A DNA stretch of 64,000 nt from Gaiellasilicea sp963761905 (lineage in GTDB: Bacteria > Actinomycetota > Thermoleophilia > Gaiellales > Gaiellaceae), in the NCBI GenBank assembly GCA_963761905.1, contig CAVXIQ010000006.1:248001-312000 (forward strand), read 5' to 3'. Position numbers and translations under genes: made by a program. The notes beneath the pieces were generated by a model. The model was not told the origin of the DNA, searched no databases, and saw only the letters and a program-made list of their open reading frames with translations. This document shows, piece after piece, positions 50,501-58,847 of the stretch. Each line of letters opens with the position of its first letter. Position 1 is the stretch's first letter.

Positions 50501-51454
50501 GTGTCCACGTTCGGCTACTGGCTCTCGTCCGAGGAGCACGCTCCGCTCGACCTCGTCGCAAACGCAGCGCGCGCCGAGGCGGCCGGGTTCGAGCTGGCGA
50601 TGATCTCCGACCACTTCCACCCATGGAGCGACCGGCAGGGTCACAGCGGCTTCGTGTGGAGCACGATCGGGGCGATCGCGGCTGCGACGGAGAAGCTGCG
50701 GGTCGGCACGGGCGTGACCTGTCCGACGATCCGCACCCACCCGGCGATCATCGCCCACGCTGCGGCGACCTGCGGAGCGCTGCTGCCGGGCCGCTTCTTC
50801 CTCGGGCTCGGAACGGGCGAGAACCTGAACGAGCACGTCCTCGGCGACCACTGGCCTGCGCCGGACGAGCGGCTCGAGCTGCTCGAGGAGGCGATCGAGG
50901 TGATCCGGCTCCTCTGGCAGGGCGGCGAGCAGACGCACCGCGGCAAGCACTACACGGTCGATCACGCGCAGCTCTACACGCTTCCGGACGAGCCGATTCC
51001 GATCGCGGTGGCTGCCGCCAAGCCGCTGGCGGCGGAGCTTGCCGGACGGCTCGGCGACGCGCTCGTCAGCGTCGATCCCGACCCGGAGCTCGTGGCGAAA
51101 TATCGGGAGGGAGGCGGCAACGGCCCGCGCTACGGCCAGATCAGGCTCTGCTGGGCGGAGAGCGAGGACGAGGCGAAGCAGACGGTCTTCGACCTCTGGC
51201 GCCACAGCGGGCTCGAGGGGACGCTGAACCAGGAGCTGCCGCGGCCGTCGGACTTCGACGCGGTCGCCGAGAGCGTCACGCTCGAAATGGCCATCGAAGG
51301 CGTCCCCTGCGGGCCGGATCCCGAGCCGGTGCTCGCGCTCGCCCGCGAGTGGGAGGAGGCCGGCTTCGACCAGATCTGCCTCCACCAGGTCGGCTCCGAC
51401 CAGGAGGGCTTCTTCCGCTTCTGGGAGCGCGAGCTCCGCCCCAAGCTCGGCTGA
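50501..51454 (+). CDS. F420-dependent LLM-class oxidoreductase (TIGR03557-like)
   Basis: 317 residues. FGYWLSSEEHAPLDLVANA, ISDHFHPWSDRQGHSGFVWS, GTGVTCPTIRTHPAIIAHA and FLGLGTGENLNEHVLGDHWP match the F420 G6PDH-like subgroup of the luciferase family. The GTG at 50501 agrees with the family N-terminus; GTG 50492 would add three residues. Substrate unknown. It implies that the host makes F420. Confidence 0.88.
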   Translation: MSTFGYWLSSEEHAPLDLVANAARAEAAGFELAMISDHFHPWSDRQGHSGFVWSTIGAIAAATEKLRVGTGVTCPTIRTHPAIIAHAAATCGALLPGRFFLGLGTGENLNEHVLGDHWPAPDERLELLEEAIEVIRLLWQGGEQTHRGKHYTVDHAQLYTLPDEPIPIAVAAAKPLAAELAGRLGDALVSVDPDPELVAKYREGGGNGPRYGQIRLCWAESEDEAKQTVFDLWRHSGLEGTLNQELPRPSDFDAVAESVTLEMAIEGVPCGPDPEPVLALAREWEEAGFDQICLHQVGSDQEGFFRFWERELRPKLG

Positions 51455-51490
51455 CGGGATTTCGCGCCCGCCCTGGAGGCGGCTGTTCGA

Positions 51491-51496
51491 TAGATT
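51491..51496 (+). promoter_or_regulatory. -10 element, leaderless type, for acnA
   Basis: TAGATT, 6 bp, ATG 51503; no ribosome binding site. Confidence 0.55.
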
Positions 51497-51502
51497 CGAG
51501 GC

Positions 51503-54259
51503 ATGGCTGCCGACTCGTTCGCCGCTCGCTCGACCCTCACCGTCGGCGGGGCGGAGTACGGGATCCACCGGCTCGATGCGCTCCAGTCCCGCTTCGACGT
51601 CGCCCGCCTTCCCTACACGCTCCGGATCCTGCTCGAGAACGTCCTCCGCACCGGGGACGACGCCGACGTTGAGGCGGTGGCGACCTGGGTCGCGCACGAC
51701 GAGCCGAGCCGTGAGATCTCCTTCTCGCCCGCCCGTGTCCTCCTCCAGGACTTCACCGGCGTCCCGGCGGTCGTCGACCTCGCGGCGATGCGCAACGCGA
51801 TGGCGGATCTCGGCGGCGAGGCGGCGAAGATCAACCCGCTGATCCCGGTCGAGCTCGTGATCGACCACTCCGTCCAGGTCGACGAGTTCGGCACGCGCGC
51901 CGCGTTCCGCCAGAACGTCGACCGCGAGTTCGAGCGGAACTTCGAGCGCTACGCCTTCCTCCGCTGGGGCCAGGAGGCATTCCGCGACTTCAAGGTCGTG
52001 CCGCCTGGCACCGGGATCGTGCACCAGGTCAACCTCGAGTACCTCGCTCGCGTGATCGAGACGCGCGACGGCGAGGCGTTCCCGGACACGCTCGTCGGCA
52101 CCGACTCCCACACGACGATGGTCAACGGGCTCGGCGTTCTCGGCTGGGGCGTCGGCGGGATCGAGGCCGAGGCGGCGATGCTCGGCGAGGCGATCTCGAT
52201 GCTGGTTCCCCAGGTCGTCGGCTTCCGACTCTCGGGCGAGCTCCCCGAAGGCGCGACCGCGACCGACCTCGTCCTGACGGTGACTCAGATCCTTCGAGAG
52301 ACGGGCGTCGTCGGCAAGTTCGTCGAGTACTTCGGCCACGGCCTCGTCGGGCTGCCGCTCGCCGACCGCGCGACGCTCGGGAACATGTCGCCCGAGTACG
52401 GCGCCACCTGCGGCTTCTTCCCCGTCGACGAGGAGACGCTCAAGTACCTGCGCCTGACTGGACGGGACGAGCAACGGGTCGCCCTCGTCGAGGCCTATTG
52501 CAAGGAGAACCTGCTCTGGCACGACCCGTCCGAGACAGCGACGTACTCACAGGTGGTCGAGCTCGACCTGACGACCGTCGAGCCGTCGCTCGCCGGTCCG
52601 CGCCGTCCGCAGGATCGCGTGCCGCTCCGCACCGCCAAGGAGTCGTTCGCCGAGGCGCTCGGCACGTTCGGCGTCACCTACCCGGACGGCTCGCTCGACA
52701 AGGCGGTGGCGAACTCCTTCCCAGCCTCAGACCCGCCGGCCGAGACGACACCCGGCGCGCAGCCGAGCACGACCGAGGAGGAAGCGCCGGTGCGCGTCGC
52801 GCTCGATACCGCCTCTGCCGCGATCACCGTCAAGGCCGAGGACGGCTCGAGCTTCGAGCTCGATCACGGCGCTGTCGTGATCGCGGCGATCACCTCGTGC
52901 ACGAACACGTCGAACCCCGCGGTGATGGTCGCAGCGGGGCTGCTCGCCAAGAAGGCCGTCGAGCGCGGGCTCCACCGCAAGCCCTGGGTCAAGTCGAGCC
53001 TCGCGCCGGGCTCGAAGGTGGTGACCGACTACTACGACCGGGCCGGTCTGACGCCGTTCCTCGAGGAGCTCGGCTTCCACACGGTCGGCTACGGCTGCAC
53101 GACCTGCATCGGAAACTCTGGGCCGCTGCCCGAGTCGATCTCCCGAGCCGTCGACGAGGGGAACCTCGTCGCGTGCGCCGTGCTCTCGGGAAACCGCAAC
53201 TTCGAGGCGCGGATCCATCCCGAGGTGAAGGCGAACTATCTGGCCTCGCCGCCGCTCGTCGTCGCCTACGCGCTCGCCGGGACGATGGATCTCGACCTGA
53301 CGACCGAGCCGCTCGGGACGGACGAGAACGGCGACGACGTCTTCCTGCGCGACATCTGGCCGTCCGTGCACGAGATCTCGGACACGATCGCGGCCTCGAT
53401 CGGCGACGACCTCTTCAAAAGCGCCTACGCGAACGTCTTCGAGGGCAGCGCGGCCTGGAAGGAGCTCCCGGTGCCCGAGGGCGACCTGTTCGCGTGGGCG
53501 GATGACTCGACGTACGTCCGGCTGCCGCCCTACTTCGACGGGATGAGCAAGGAGCCCGGCACGGTCGAGGACGTCGCCGGCGCGCGCTGCCTCGTCCGGA
53601 TCGGCGACTCGGTCACCACCGACCACATCTCGCCCGCGGGGGCGATCAAGCCGGAGAGCCCGGCGGGGCGCTATCTCGTCGAGCACGGCGTCGAGCGCAA
53701 GGACTTCAACTCGTACGGCTCGCGGCGCGGCAACCACGAGGTGATGGTGCGGGGGACGTTTGCGAACGTCCGGCTTCGGAACCTGCTCGTGCCGGGCTCG
53801 GAGGGAACATGGACCGTGCACTTCCCGTCAGGCGAGGAGACGACGATCTACGAGGCGGCCGAGCGATATCTCGCAGACGGCGTGCCGCTGATCGTGATCG
53901 CCGGGAAGGAGTACGGCTCGGGCTCGTCGCGGGACTGGGCGGCGAAGGGCCCGAACCTGCTCGGCGTCCGCGCTGTGATCGCCGAGAGCTACGAGCGGAT
54001 TCACCGCTCGAACCTGCTGATGATGGGGATCCTGCCGCTCCAGTTCCGGACCGGCGAGACGATGGAGAGCCTCGGCCTGACCGGCCGCGAGACCTTCTCG
54101 ATCGAGGGGATCCAGAACGGCGAGGCCCGTCAGGTCCGGGTTCGCGCGGACGGGACGACCTTCAGCGCGCGCGTCCGGCTCGACACCCCGCGCGAGCGCG
54201 AGTACCTCCGCCACGGCGGGATCCTCCCGTACGTCCTGCGGCGGCTGCTCGCGAGCTAG
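51503..54259 (+). CDS. acnA: Aconitate hydratase
   Basis: Isomerises citrate and isocitrate in the TCA cycle; 918 residues, AcnA/IRP type. The [4Fe-4S] ligands are in ITSCTNTSNP (about residue 465) and GYGCTTCIGNSGP (about 532-535). Active-site segments DSHTTMVNGLGVLGWGVGG and SRDWAAKGPNLLGVRAVIAE are present. A Pro/Thr/Glu-rich insertion (ANSFPASDPPAETTPGAQPS) lies ahead of the second part, common in actinobacterial aconitases. Leaderless-type start. Confidence 0.97.
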   Translation: MAADSFAARSTLTVGGAEYGIHRLDALQSRFDVARLPYTLRILLENVLRTGDDADVEAVATWVAHDEPSREISFSPARVLLQDFTGVPAVVDLAAMRNAMADLGGEAAKINPLIPVELVIDHSVQVDEFGTRAAFRQNVDREFERNFERYAFLRWGQEAFRDFKVVPPGTGIVHQVNLEYLARVIETRDGEAFPDTLVGTDSHTTMVNGLGVLGWGVGGIEAEAAMLGEAISMLVPQVVGFRLSGELPEGATATDLVLTVTQILRETGVVGKFVEYFGHGLVGLPLADRATLGNMSPEYGATCGFFPVDEETLKYLRLTGRDEQRVALVEAYCKENLLWHDPSETATYSQVVELDLTTVEPSLAGPRRPQDRVPLRTAKESFAEALGTFGVTYPDGSLDKAVANSFPASDPPAETTPGAQPSTTEEEAPVRVALDTASAAITVKAEDGSSFELDHGAVVIAAITSCTNTSNPAVMVAAGLLAKKAVERGLHRKPWVKSSLAPGSKVVTDYYDRAGLTPFLEELGFHTVGYGCTTCIGNSGPLPESISRAVDEGNLVACAVLSGNRNFEARIHPEVKANYLASPPLVVAYALAGTMDLDLTTEPLGTDENGDDVFLRDIWPSVHEISDTIAASIGDDLFKSAYANVFEGSAAWKELPVPEGDLFAWADDSTYVRLPPYFDGMSKEPGTVEDVAGARCLVRIGDSVTTDHISPAGAIKPESPAGRYLVEHGVERKDFNSYGSRRGNHEVMVRGTFANVRLRNLLVPGSEGTWTVHFPSGEETTIYEAAERYLADGVPLIVIAGKEYGSGSSRDWAAKGPNLLGVRAVIAESYERIHRSNLLMMGILPLQFRTGETMESLGLTGRETFSIEGIQNGEARQVRVRADGTTFSARVRLDTPREREYLRHGGILPYVLRRLLAS

Positions 54260-54329
54260 GACTTCGGACGTCGCGCTCGGCGCCGTCGTCGCCCGGCTCT
54301 CGTACCGCCGCTTTTAGGATCGCCCAGTC

Positions 54330-54335
54330 TAGGAT
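54330..54335 (+). promoter_or_regulatory. -10 element, leaderless type, with a direct repeat
   Basis: TAGGAT, 6 bp, GTG 54342. The octamer TAGGATCG occurs here and 15 bp upstream (54315-54322). Confidence 0.45.
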
Positions 54336-54341
54336 CGGCCG

Positions 54342-55127
54342 GTGCGCGGCCTCGCAGTAATCGGGAATCTGACGCGCGACGTGGTCGACGGTGGCGCACC
54401 ACGTGTCGGCGGCGCTCCGTACCACGCCGCCCGCGCCCTGCGGCTCCTCGGCGGCCGCAGCCGCGTGGTCACGCGGTGCGCCGAGGCGGATCGCCGCGCC
54501 CTCCTACCGCCGCTCGTCGCCCTCGGCGTTCCGATCTTCTGGCGCCCGGCCGGGAGCACGGCGAGCTTCGCCCTCCGGTACGACGGCGAGCAACGCACGC
54601 TCGAGCTGGAGCATCCGGGAGAGCCGTGGACGCGCCAGGATCTCGCCGACATCGGCCGCGCCGAGTGGGTTCAGCTCGGGGCGCTGACGCGGGACGAGTT
54701 CGGCGCGGACGTCCTCGCGGCGCTCGCCCGGGATCACCGGCTCGCGCTGGACGGGCAGGCGCTCGTACGGCCGTCGCGTCCAGGTGCGATCGAGCTCGAT
54801 CGGAACTTCGACCCGGCGCTGCTCGCCCACGTGAGCGTCCTGAAGCTGGCGGAGGACGAGCTGGACGTGCTCGGCGGCGAGGACGCGGTGATCGCCTTCG
54901 GAGTCCCCGAGCTCTTGCTCACCCGGGGCTCGGACGGCGGAGTTCTGCTCGTGGGCGGTCGCCGCGAGGAGATTCCGGTGCGACGCGTCGAGGGCAAGGA
55001 CCCCACCGGAGCCGGTGACGCATTCCTCGCCGGCTACGTCTGGGCGCGCGCTGCCGGCCACCGCCCGCTTTCGGCCGCCCGCAGCGCAGGCTCCGTCGCC
55101 GCCAGAGTCCTGGAGCTCGGCCCGTGA
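54342..55127 (+). CDS. PfkB-family carbohydrate kinase
   Basis: 261 residues. Ribokinase-like fold, short version. GLAVIGNLTRDVV and GGAPYHAARALRLLG at the N-terminus; the anion hole and catalytic Asp are in KDPTGAGDAFLAGYVWA. VGGAPYHAA is typical of adenosine/sugar kinases. Substrate unknown. Coupled by GTGA to the following gene. Confidence 0.87.
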   Translation: MRGLAVIGNLTRDVVDGGAPRVGGAPYHAARALRLLGGRSRVVTRCAEADRRALLPPLVALGVPIFWRPAGSTASFALRYDGEQRTLELEHPGEPWTRQDLADIGRAEWVQLGALTRDEFGADVLAALARDHRLALDGQALVRPSRPGAIELDRNFDPALLAHVSVLKLAEDELDVLGGEDAVIAFGVPELLLTRGSDGGVLLVGGRREEIPVRRVEGKDPTGAGDAFLAGYVWARAAGHRPLSAARSAGSVAARVLELGP

Positions 55128-55516
55128 TCGCGTACGTTCGCACGATCGAGGGGGCAGTGGCGGTCGACGTCGAGGACGAGCTCGTGCTGGGCTCCTCGGA
55201 CGAGCCGGCCGTCGAGCCCGTCGAGCTCAACCTGCCTCGGCTCGTCGCCGCCGCGGCGTCGGGCTCCGCCGTCGTGGCGGTCGTCGATCGCCGCCCGCCG
55301 CTGCTCGTCTCGGGGGACGCCGGCGCGACATGGCGGGAGGCCGGAGGCGGTCTACCTCCGGGCTTCGCCGTCGCGATCGATCCAGACGACCCCGATCGCG
55401 TCCTCTACGCGGCTCGCAACCGGCTCTACCTCTCGACCGACGGCGGTCGCTTCTGGCGCGGGCTCGAGCCCGAGCTTCCGGACATCGAGGCAGTGGGCTG
55501 GACTACGGAAGCCTGA
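55124..55516 (+). CDS. Small Asp-box (BNR-like) repeat protein
   Basis: 130 residues with two Asp-box motifs, SGDAGATWREAGGGLP and STDGGRFWRGLEPELP, each a beta-hairpin turn of a propeller-like blade, and FAVAIDPDDPDRVLYAA between. Too short for a full propeller, so it may be a fragment or assemble as an oligomer. No enzymatic residues can be identified. It starts inside the kinase stop (GTGA) and overlaps the convergent PhzF gene by 14 bp. Confidence 0.65.
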   Translation: MIAYVRTIEGAVAVDVEDELVLGSSDEPAVEPVELNLPRLVAAAASGSAVVAVVDRRPPLLVSGDAGATWREAGGGLPPGFAVAIDPDDPDRVLYAARNRLYLSTDGGRFWRGLEPELPDIEAVGWTTEA

Positions 55517-56363
55517 ACTCGCCGCGGGCGACCACGACCGCCGTGCCGCCCACCTCGACCCGTTCGATCTTTTCGCCCGACCCCCACGCCGTCGCGTAGA
55601 GGGTCGAGGGACGGCCGATCTCGGCGCCCTGCGAGATCTCGAGCTGCTCGCCCCAGGGCGCGAGGCCGTGCCGGGCGAGGTGACAAGCGAGCGGGCCTGC
55701 TGCGGAGCCCGTCGCAGCATCCTCGCCGACGCCGTCGAGAGGCGAGAGCATCCTCGTCTTCCAACGGGTGCCCGCGCCAGCAAACACGTTCACGCCGACG
55801 AGCGCGGCCACGAGCTCTCCCTCTCCGAGCGCGCTCCAGTCCGGCCTCACCGCCGCGACCTCCGCCTCGGTCTCGAGCGCGACGTAGACGTGCCGGACTC
55901 CGTTGTCGTAGAGCTCGATCGGCAGGATCGAGCCGGTGACACCCAGCGCGGCAAGCAGCTCGTCGCCACGCTCGAACGACGCCACGGTCGGCACGGGCTG
56001 GGTCATCCGACCGAAGACGATCCGCCCTGAGGAGTCGCGCTCGAGCTCGACCGGGACGATCCCACGGCCGGTCTCGAGCTCGATCCTCCCGAGCTGCAGC
56101 GGAGCGCCGAGCACGAAGGCCGCCCCGAGCGTTGGATGACCCGCGAAGGGCAGCTCGTGCGTCGGCGTGAAGATCCGGATCCGCACCGTCCCGCCCTCGC
56201 GCGGCGGGAGGACGAAGACCGACTCGGAGAAGCCGAGCTCGAGCGCCAGCGCCTGCATCGTCACCTCGTCGAGATCGCGCGCGTCGGTGAAGACGCCGAG
56301 CTGATTGCCGGCGAGCGGCGTGTCCGTGAAGACATCCGTGAGCACGTAGCGGAAGCGGCGCAT
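55503..56363 (-). CDS. PhzF family isomerase
   Basis: 286 residues. Diaminopimelate-epimerase-like fold. PLAGNQLGVFTDARDLDEVT with the catalytic Glu in FSESVFVLPP, HELPFAGHPTLGAAFVLG and DGVGEDAATGSAAGPLACHL, all standard. Actual substrates are unknown in most members; no phenazine operon is present. ATG 56363 has TAAGCT 6 bp upstream. Confidence 0.93.
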   Translation of the reverse strand: MRRFRYVLTDVFTDTPLAGNQLGVFTDARDLDEVTMQALALELGFSESVFVLPPREGGTVRIRIFTPTHELPFAGHPTLGAAFVLGAPLQLGRIELETGRGIVPVELERDSSGRIVFGRMTQPVPTVASFERGDELLAALGVTGSILPIELYDNGVRHVYVALETEAEVAAVRPDWSALGEGELVAALVGVNVFAGAGTRWKTRMLSPLDGVGEDAATGSAAGPLACHLARHGLAPWGEQLEISQGAEIGRPSTLYATAWGSGEKIERVEVGGTAVVVARGEFRLP

Positions 56364-56369
56364 CGAGCC

Positions 56370-56388
56370 AGCTTACGGGGCCTATCCT
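56370..56388. promoter_or_regulatory. Divergent leaderless promoters (phzF-like / sixA-like)
   Basis: TAAGCT on the minus strand (56370-56375) 6 bp before ATG 56363; TATCCT on the plus strand (56383-56388) 6 bp before ATG 56395. Confidence 0.5.
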
Positions 56389-56394
56389 GAGCCG

Positions 56395-56800
56395 ATGCGG
56401 CTCTTTCTCGTTCGCCATGCCGAGGCGGCTCCGGGTCACCCGGACGAGCTGCGACCGCTGACCGCCGCCGGCCGTGAGCAGGCGCGCGCGGTGGGCGAGC
56501 GACTCGCCGCCGCGGCGCCCTCCGTCGTCCTCTCGAGCCCGCTCCTGCGGGCACGCGAAACGGCCGCCGCGATCGCGCGCGCGACGGGCGCCGAGCTGCG
56601 CGTCGACGACCGGCTCGCGCCGGGAGCGACCCTTGTCGACGCTGCTCGGCGCGGCCGACGGGCTTGGAGAGCCGCTCGTCGTCGTCGGGCACCAGCCCGA
56701 CTGCGGCGAGATCGCTGCGGAGCTGACCGGCGGCGCTCCGCCCGCCTATCCGCCGGCCGGCGTCGCCGAGCTCGACCTCCCAGTCCAGCCTGGACCCTAG
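56395..56800 (+). CDS. SixA-like phosphohistidine phosphatase, frameshifted near 56633
   Basis: Histidine phosphatase family. RHG motif in LFLVRHAEAAPGHPDELRPL, then SSPLLRARETAAAIA; the second part (GLGEPLVVVGHQPDCGEIAA) is one frame away. Removing one T in CTTGTCGACG near 56633 joins them into 134 residues, the usual size, with the second His in GHQPD restored. Leaderless-type start. The stop TAG is part of the -10 box of the next gene. Confidence 0.8.
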
Positions 56801-56803
56801 ACT
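56798..56803 (+). promoter_or_regulatory. -10 element, leaderless type, for the ABC-2 exporter operon
   Basis: TAGACT, 7 bp, GTG 56811; its TAG is also the stop of the SixA gene. Confidence 0.5.
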
Positions 56804-56810
56804 GCCGCGC

Positions 56811-57656
56811 GTGCCTGCGATCTCCGTCCGGGGCCTGCGCAAGTCCTACGGCCCTCTCGAGGCGGTGCGCGGGATCGACTTCGAGGTTGCGGCGGGTGAG
56901 GTCTTCGGCCTCCTCGGGCCGAACGGCGCCGGCAAGACGACGACGGTCGAGATCCTCGAGGGCTATCGGAAGCGTGATGGTGGCGAGGTCGAGGTGCTCG
57001 GGTTCGATCCCGGCGCCGGAGAGCGCGGCTTCAAGGAGCGGATCGGCGTCGTCCTCCAGTCGTCGGAGCTCTGGGCGAGCCTGACGGTGCGCGAGGTGCA
57101 CGCGATCTTCGCCGGGTACTACGCCGGTCCGCGCGACGTGGACGAGACGATCGACCTCGTCGGGCTCGGCCACAAGCGCGACGCACGGGTGAAGACGCTC
57201 TCCGGAGGCCAGAAGCGCCGGCTCGACCTCGGAATCGCGCTCGTCGGCGACCCCGACCTCGTCTTCCTCGACGAGCCGACAACCGGGTTCGATCCCGCCG
57301 CGCGCCGAAATGCATGGGAGCTCGTCCGCTCGCTGCGCGGGCTCGGCAAGACGGTTCTCCTGACCACGCACTACCTCGACGAGGCCCAGCAGCTCGCGGA
57401 TCGGGTGGCCGTGCTCGTCGCCGGTGAGATCGTCAAGCTCGGCCGGCCTTCGGATCTGACCGCGAGCGCCAAGGCCGAGATTCGCTACCGCCGAGACGGT
57501 GAGCTCGTCGTGCTCGAGACCGAAGAACCGACGCGGACGCTCCACGAACTGACGGCGGCCGCGCTCGCGGAGGGACGCGAGCTCGAGGAGATCGAGGTGC
57601 GGCGCGCGACCCTCGAGGACGTCTATCTCGAGCTCGTCGACGAGCAGCCAACATGA
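56811..57656 (+). CDS. ABC transporter ATP-binding protein (ABC-2 type exporter)
   Basis: 281 residues. Walker A LLGPNGAGKTTTVEILEGYR, signature TLSGGQKRRLDLGIALVGDP, Walker B LVFLDEPTTGFDP, H-loop LLTTHYLDEAQQLADRV. The C-terminal 70 residues are the extension seen in the drug/polysaccharide exporter (DrrA/CcmA) group. It overlaps the permease gene by 4 bp. Confidence 0.93.
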   Translation: MPAISVRGLRKSYGPLEAVRGIDFEVAAGEVFGLLGPNGAGKTTTVEILEGYRKRDGGEVEVLGFDPGAGERGFKERIGVVLQSSELWASLTVREVHAIFAGYYAGPRDVDETIDLVGLGHKRDARVKTLSGGQKRRLDLGIALVGDPDLVFLDEPTTGFDPAARRNAWELVRSLRGLGKTVLLTTHYLDEAQQLADRVAVLVAGEIVKLGRPSDLTASAKAEIRYRRDGELVVLETEEPTRTLHELTAAALAEGRELEEIEVRRATLEDVYLELVDEQPT

Positions 57657-58402
57657 GGGTCTTCGCACACCAACTCCGCTCCGAACAGCTCATCTTCTGG
57701 CGGAACCGCGAGTCGGCCGGCTTCATCTTCGTCTTCCCGCTGATGCTCTTCCTCCTTCTCGGCTCGCTCTATGGCAACGAGACGACCGACGAGGGCTACC
57801 CGGCAATCGAGCTGCTGCTCGCGGGGATGCTCGGCTACGGCGCCGCGAACACCGGCTTCGCGGGAATGGCGATCACGCTCGTGATCCGGCGCGAGTACGG
57901 GATCCTGAAGCGGATCCGCTCGACACCTCTGCCGGCGAGCTCCTACTTCGCCGCTGCGCTGGCCTCCATCCTGCTGGTCTTTGCGCTTCAGGCCCTCGTG
58001 CTGATCGCGCTCGGCCGAGTGCTCTACGACACCGGCTTGCCCGAGCGGCCGTTCTCGCTCGCCTTCCTCGTCGTCTTCGGCGCGGCCGCATTCGCAGGGA
58101 TGGGAATCGGCACCGCGTCGCTGATCCGCTCGGCGGAGGGATCCTCCGCCGTCGTCAACTTCATCCTGCTCCCGATGGCGTTCCTCTCCGGCGCCTTCGG
58201 GAGCCGCGATTACCCGCCGGTGCTCGAGGCGATCGCGAACGTGCTCCCGTTGAAGTACTTCATCGATCTCCTCCGCGCCGTCTATCTCGAAGACGAGAGC
58301 GCGTGGAGCGACCCCGGCGCGCTCGCGGTCGTGGCGGCGTGGGGGCTCGGTGGGGCGCTGCTCGGTGCTCGCAGGTTCGGGTGGGAGCCGCGTGAGCGTT
58401 AG
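57653..58402 (+). CDS. ABC-2 type transporter permease
   Basis: 249 residues with six membrane segments (FIFVFPLMLFLLLGSLYG; LLLAGMLGYGAANTGFAGMA; ASILLVFALQALVLIALG; FLVVFGAAAFAGMGIGTASL; FILLPMAFLSGAFGS; AVVAAWGLGGALLGA). The ABC-2 signature RREYGILKRIRSTPL is present. With the preceding ATPase it forms an exporter of unknown substrate. Confidence 0.9.
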   Translation: MRVFAHQLRSEQLIFWRNRESAGFIFVFPLMLFLLLGSLYGNETTDEGYPAIELLLAGMLGYGAANTGFAGMAITLVIRREYGILKRIRSTPLPASSYFAAALASILLVFALQALVLIALGRVLYDTGLPERPFSLAFLVVFGAAAFAGMGIGTASLIRSAEGSSAVVNFILLPMAFLSGAFGSRDYPPVLEAIANVLPLKYFIDLLRAVYLEDESAWSDPGALAVVAAWGLGGALLGARRFGWEPRER

Positions 58403-58787
58403 CGAGAGCGGCGAGGAGGGCACACCACCGCGGATGCAGGAGCTGCCCAAGGTCGCCTTCGTCGCCGATCCCCTCGCACGACCCGCGCTCGAGGTCCGCG
58501 TCAACTTCGGCATCTTCGCGGGCCGCGAGGCGACGGCGGCCGAGATCGACGAGCTCGCTCGGGTTCTCCTTCCCGAGGTACGCGCGGTCTCGATCGTCTC
58601 CGAGCAGCGGCACGAGTTCGACGCCGACGTCGAAGGACTCGTCCACCAGCTCCGGATCGAGGTCGCCGCCGATGCGCTCCCGAACGGCGCCGACGTCGCC
58701 TCGCTCGGAAGCCGTCTAGCGACGCTCGCCGAGCACTGGGCCGAGGGCTGCATCTCCGAGCGCCACGCAGAATTCACTGAGGGCTGA
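58392..58787 (+). CDS. Hypothetical protein
   Basis: 131 residues from GTG 58392, which overlaps the permease stop by 11 bp. QELPKVAFVADPLARPALEV, RVNFGIFAGREATAAEIDEL and HEFDADVEGLVHQLRIEV suggest an alpha/beta fold. I do not recognise the family. Position suggests co-expression with the exporter. Confidence 0.65.
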   Translation: MSVSESGEEGTPPRMQELPKVAFVADPLARPALEVRVNFGIFAGREATAAEIDELARVLLPEVRAVSIVSEQRHEFDADVEGLVHQLRIEVAADALPNGADVASLGSRLATLAEHWAEGCISERHAEFTEG

Positions 58788-58805
58788 GCTCATCGAAGAC
58801 TGGGC

Positions 58806-58841
58806 GGGTGGCGCAGCGAGCCTTGGCCCGCCGCGCCACCC
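58806..58841. terminator. Bidirectional terminator-like hairpin between convergent genes
   Basis: 9-bp perfect stem GGGTGGCGC / GCGCCACCC with an 18-nt loop, exactly in the 60-bp gap between two convergent genes. No U-run on either side, as is common in high-GC bacteria. Confidence 0.55.
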
Positions 58842-58847
58842 ACTCCA

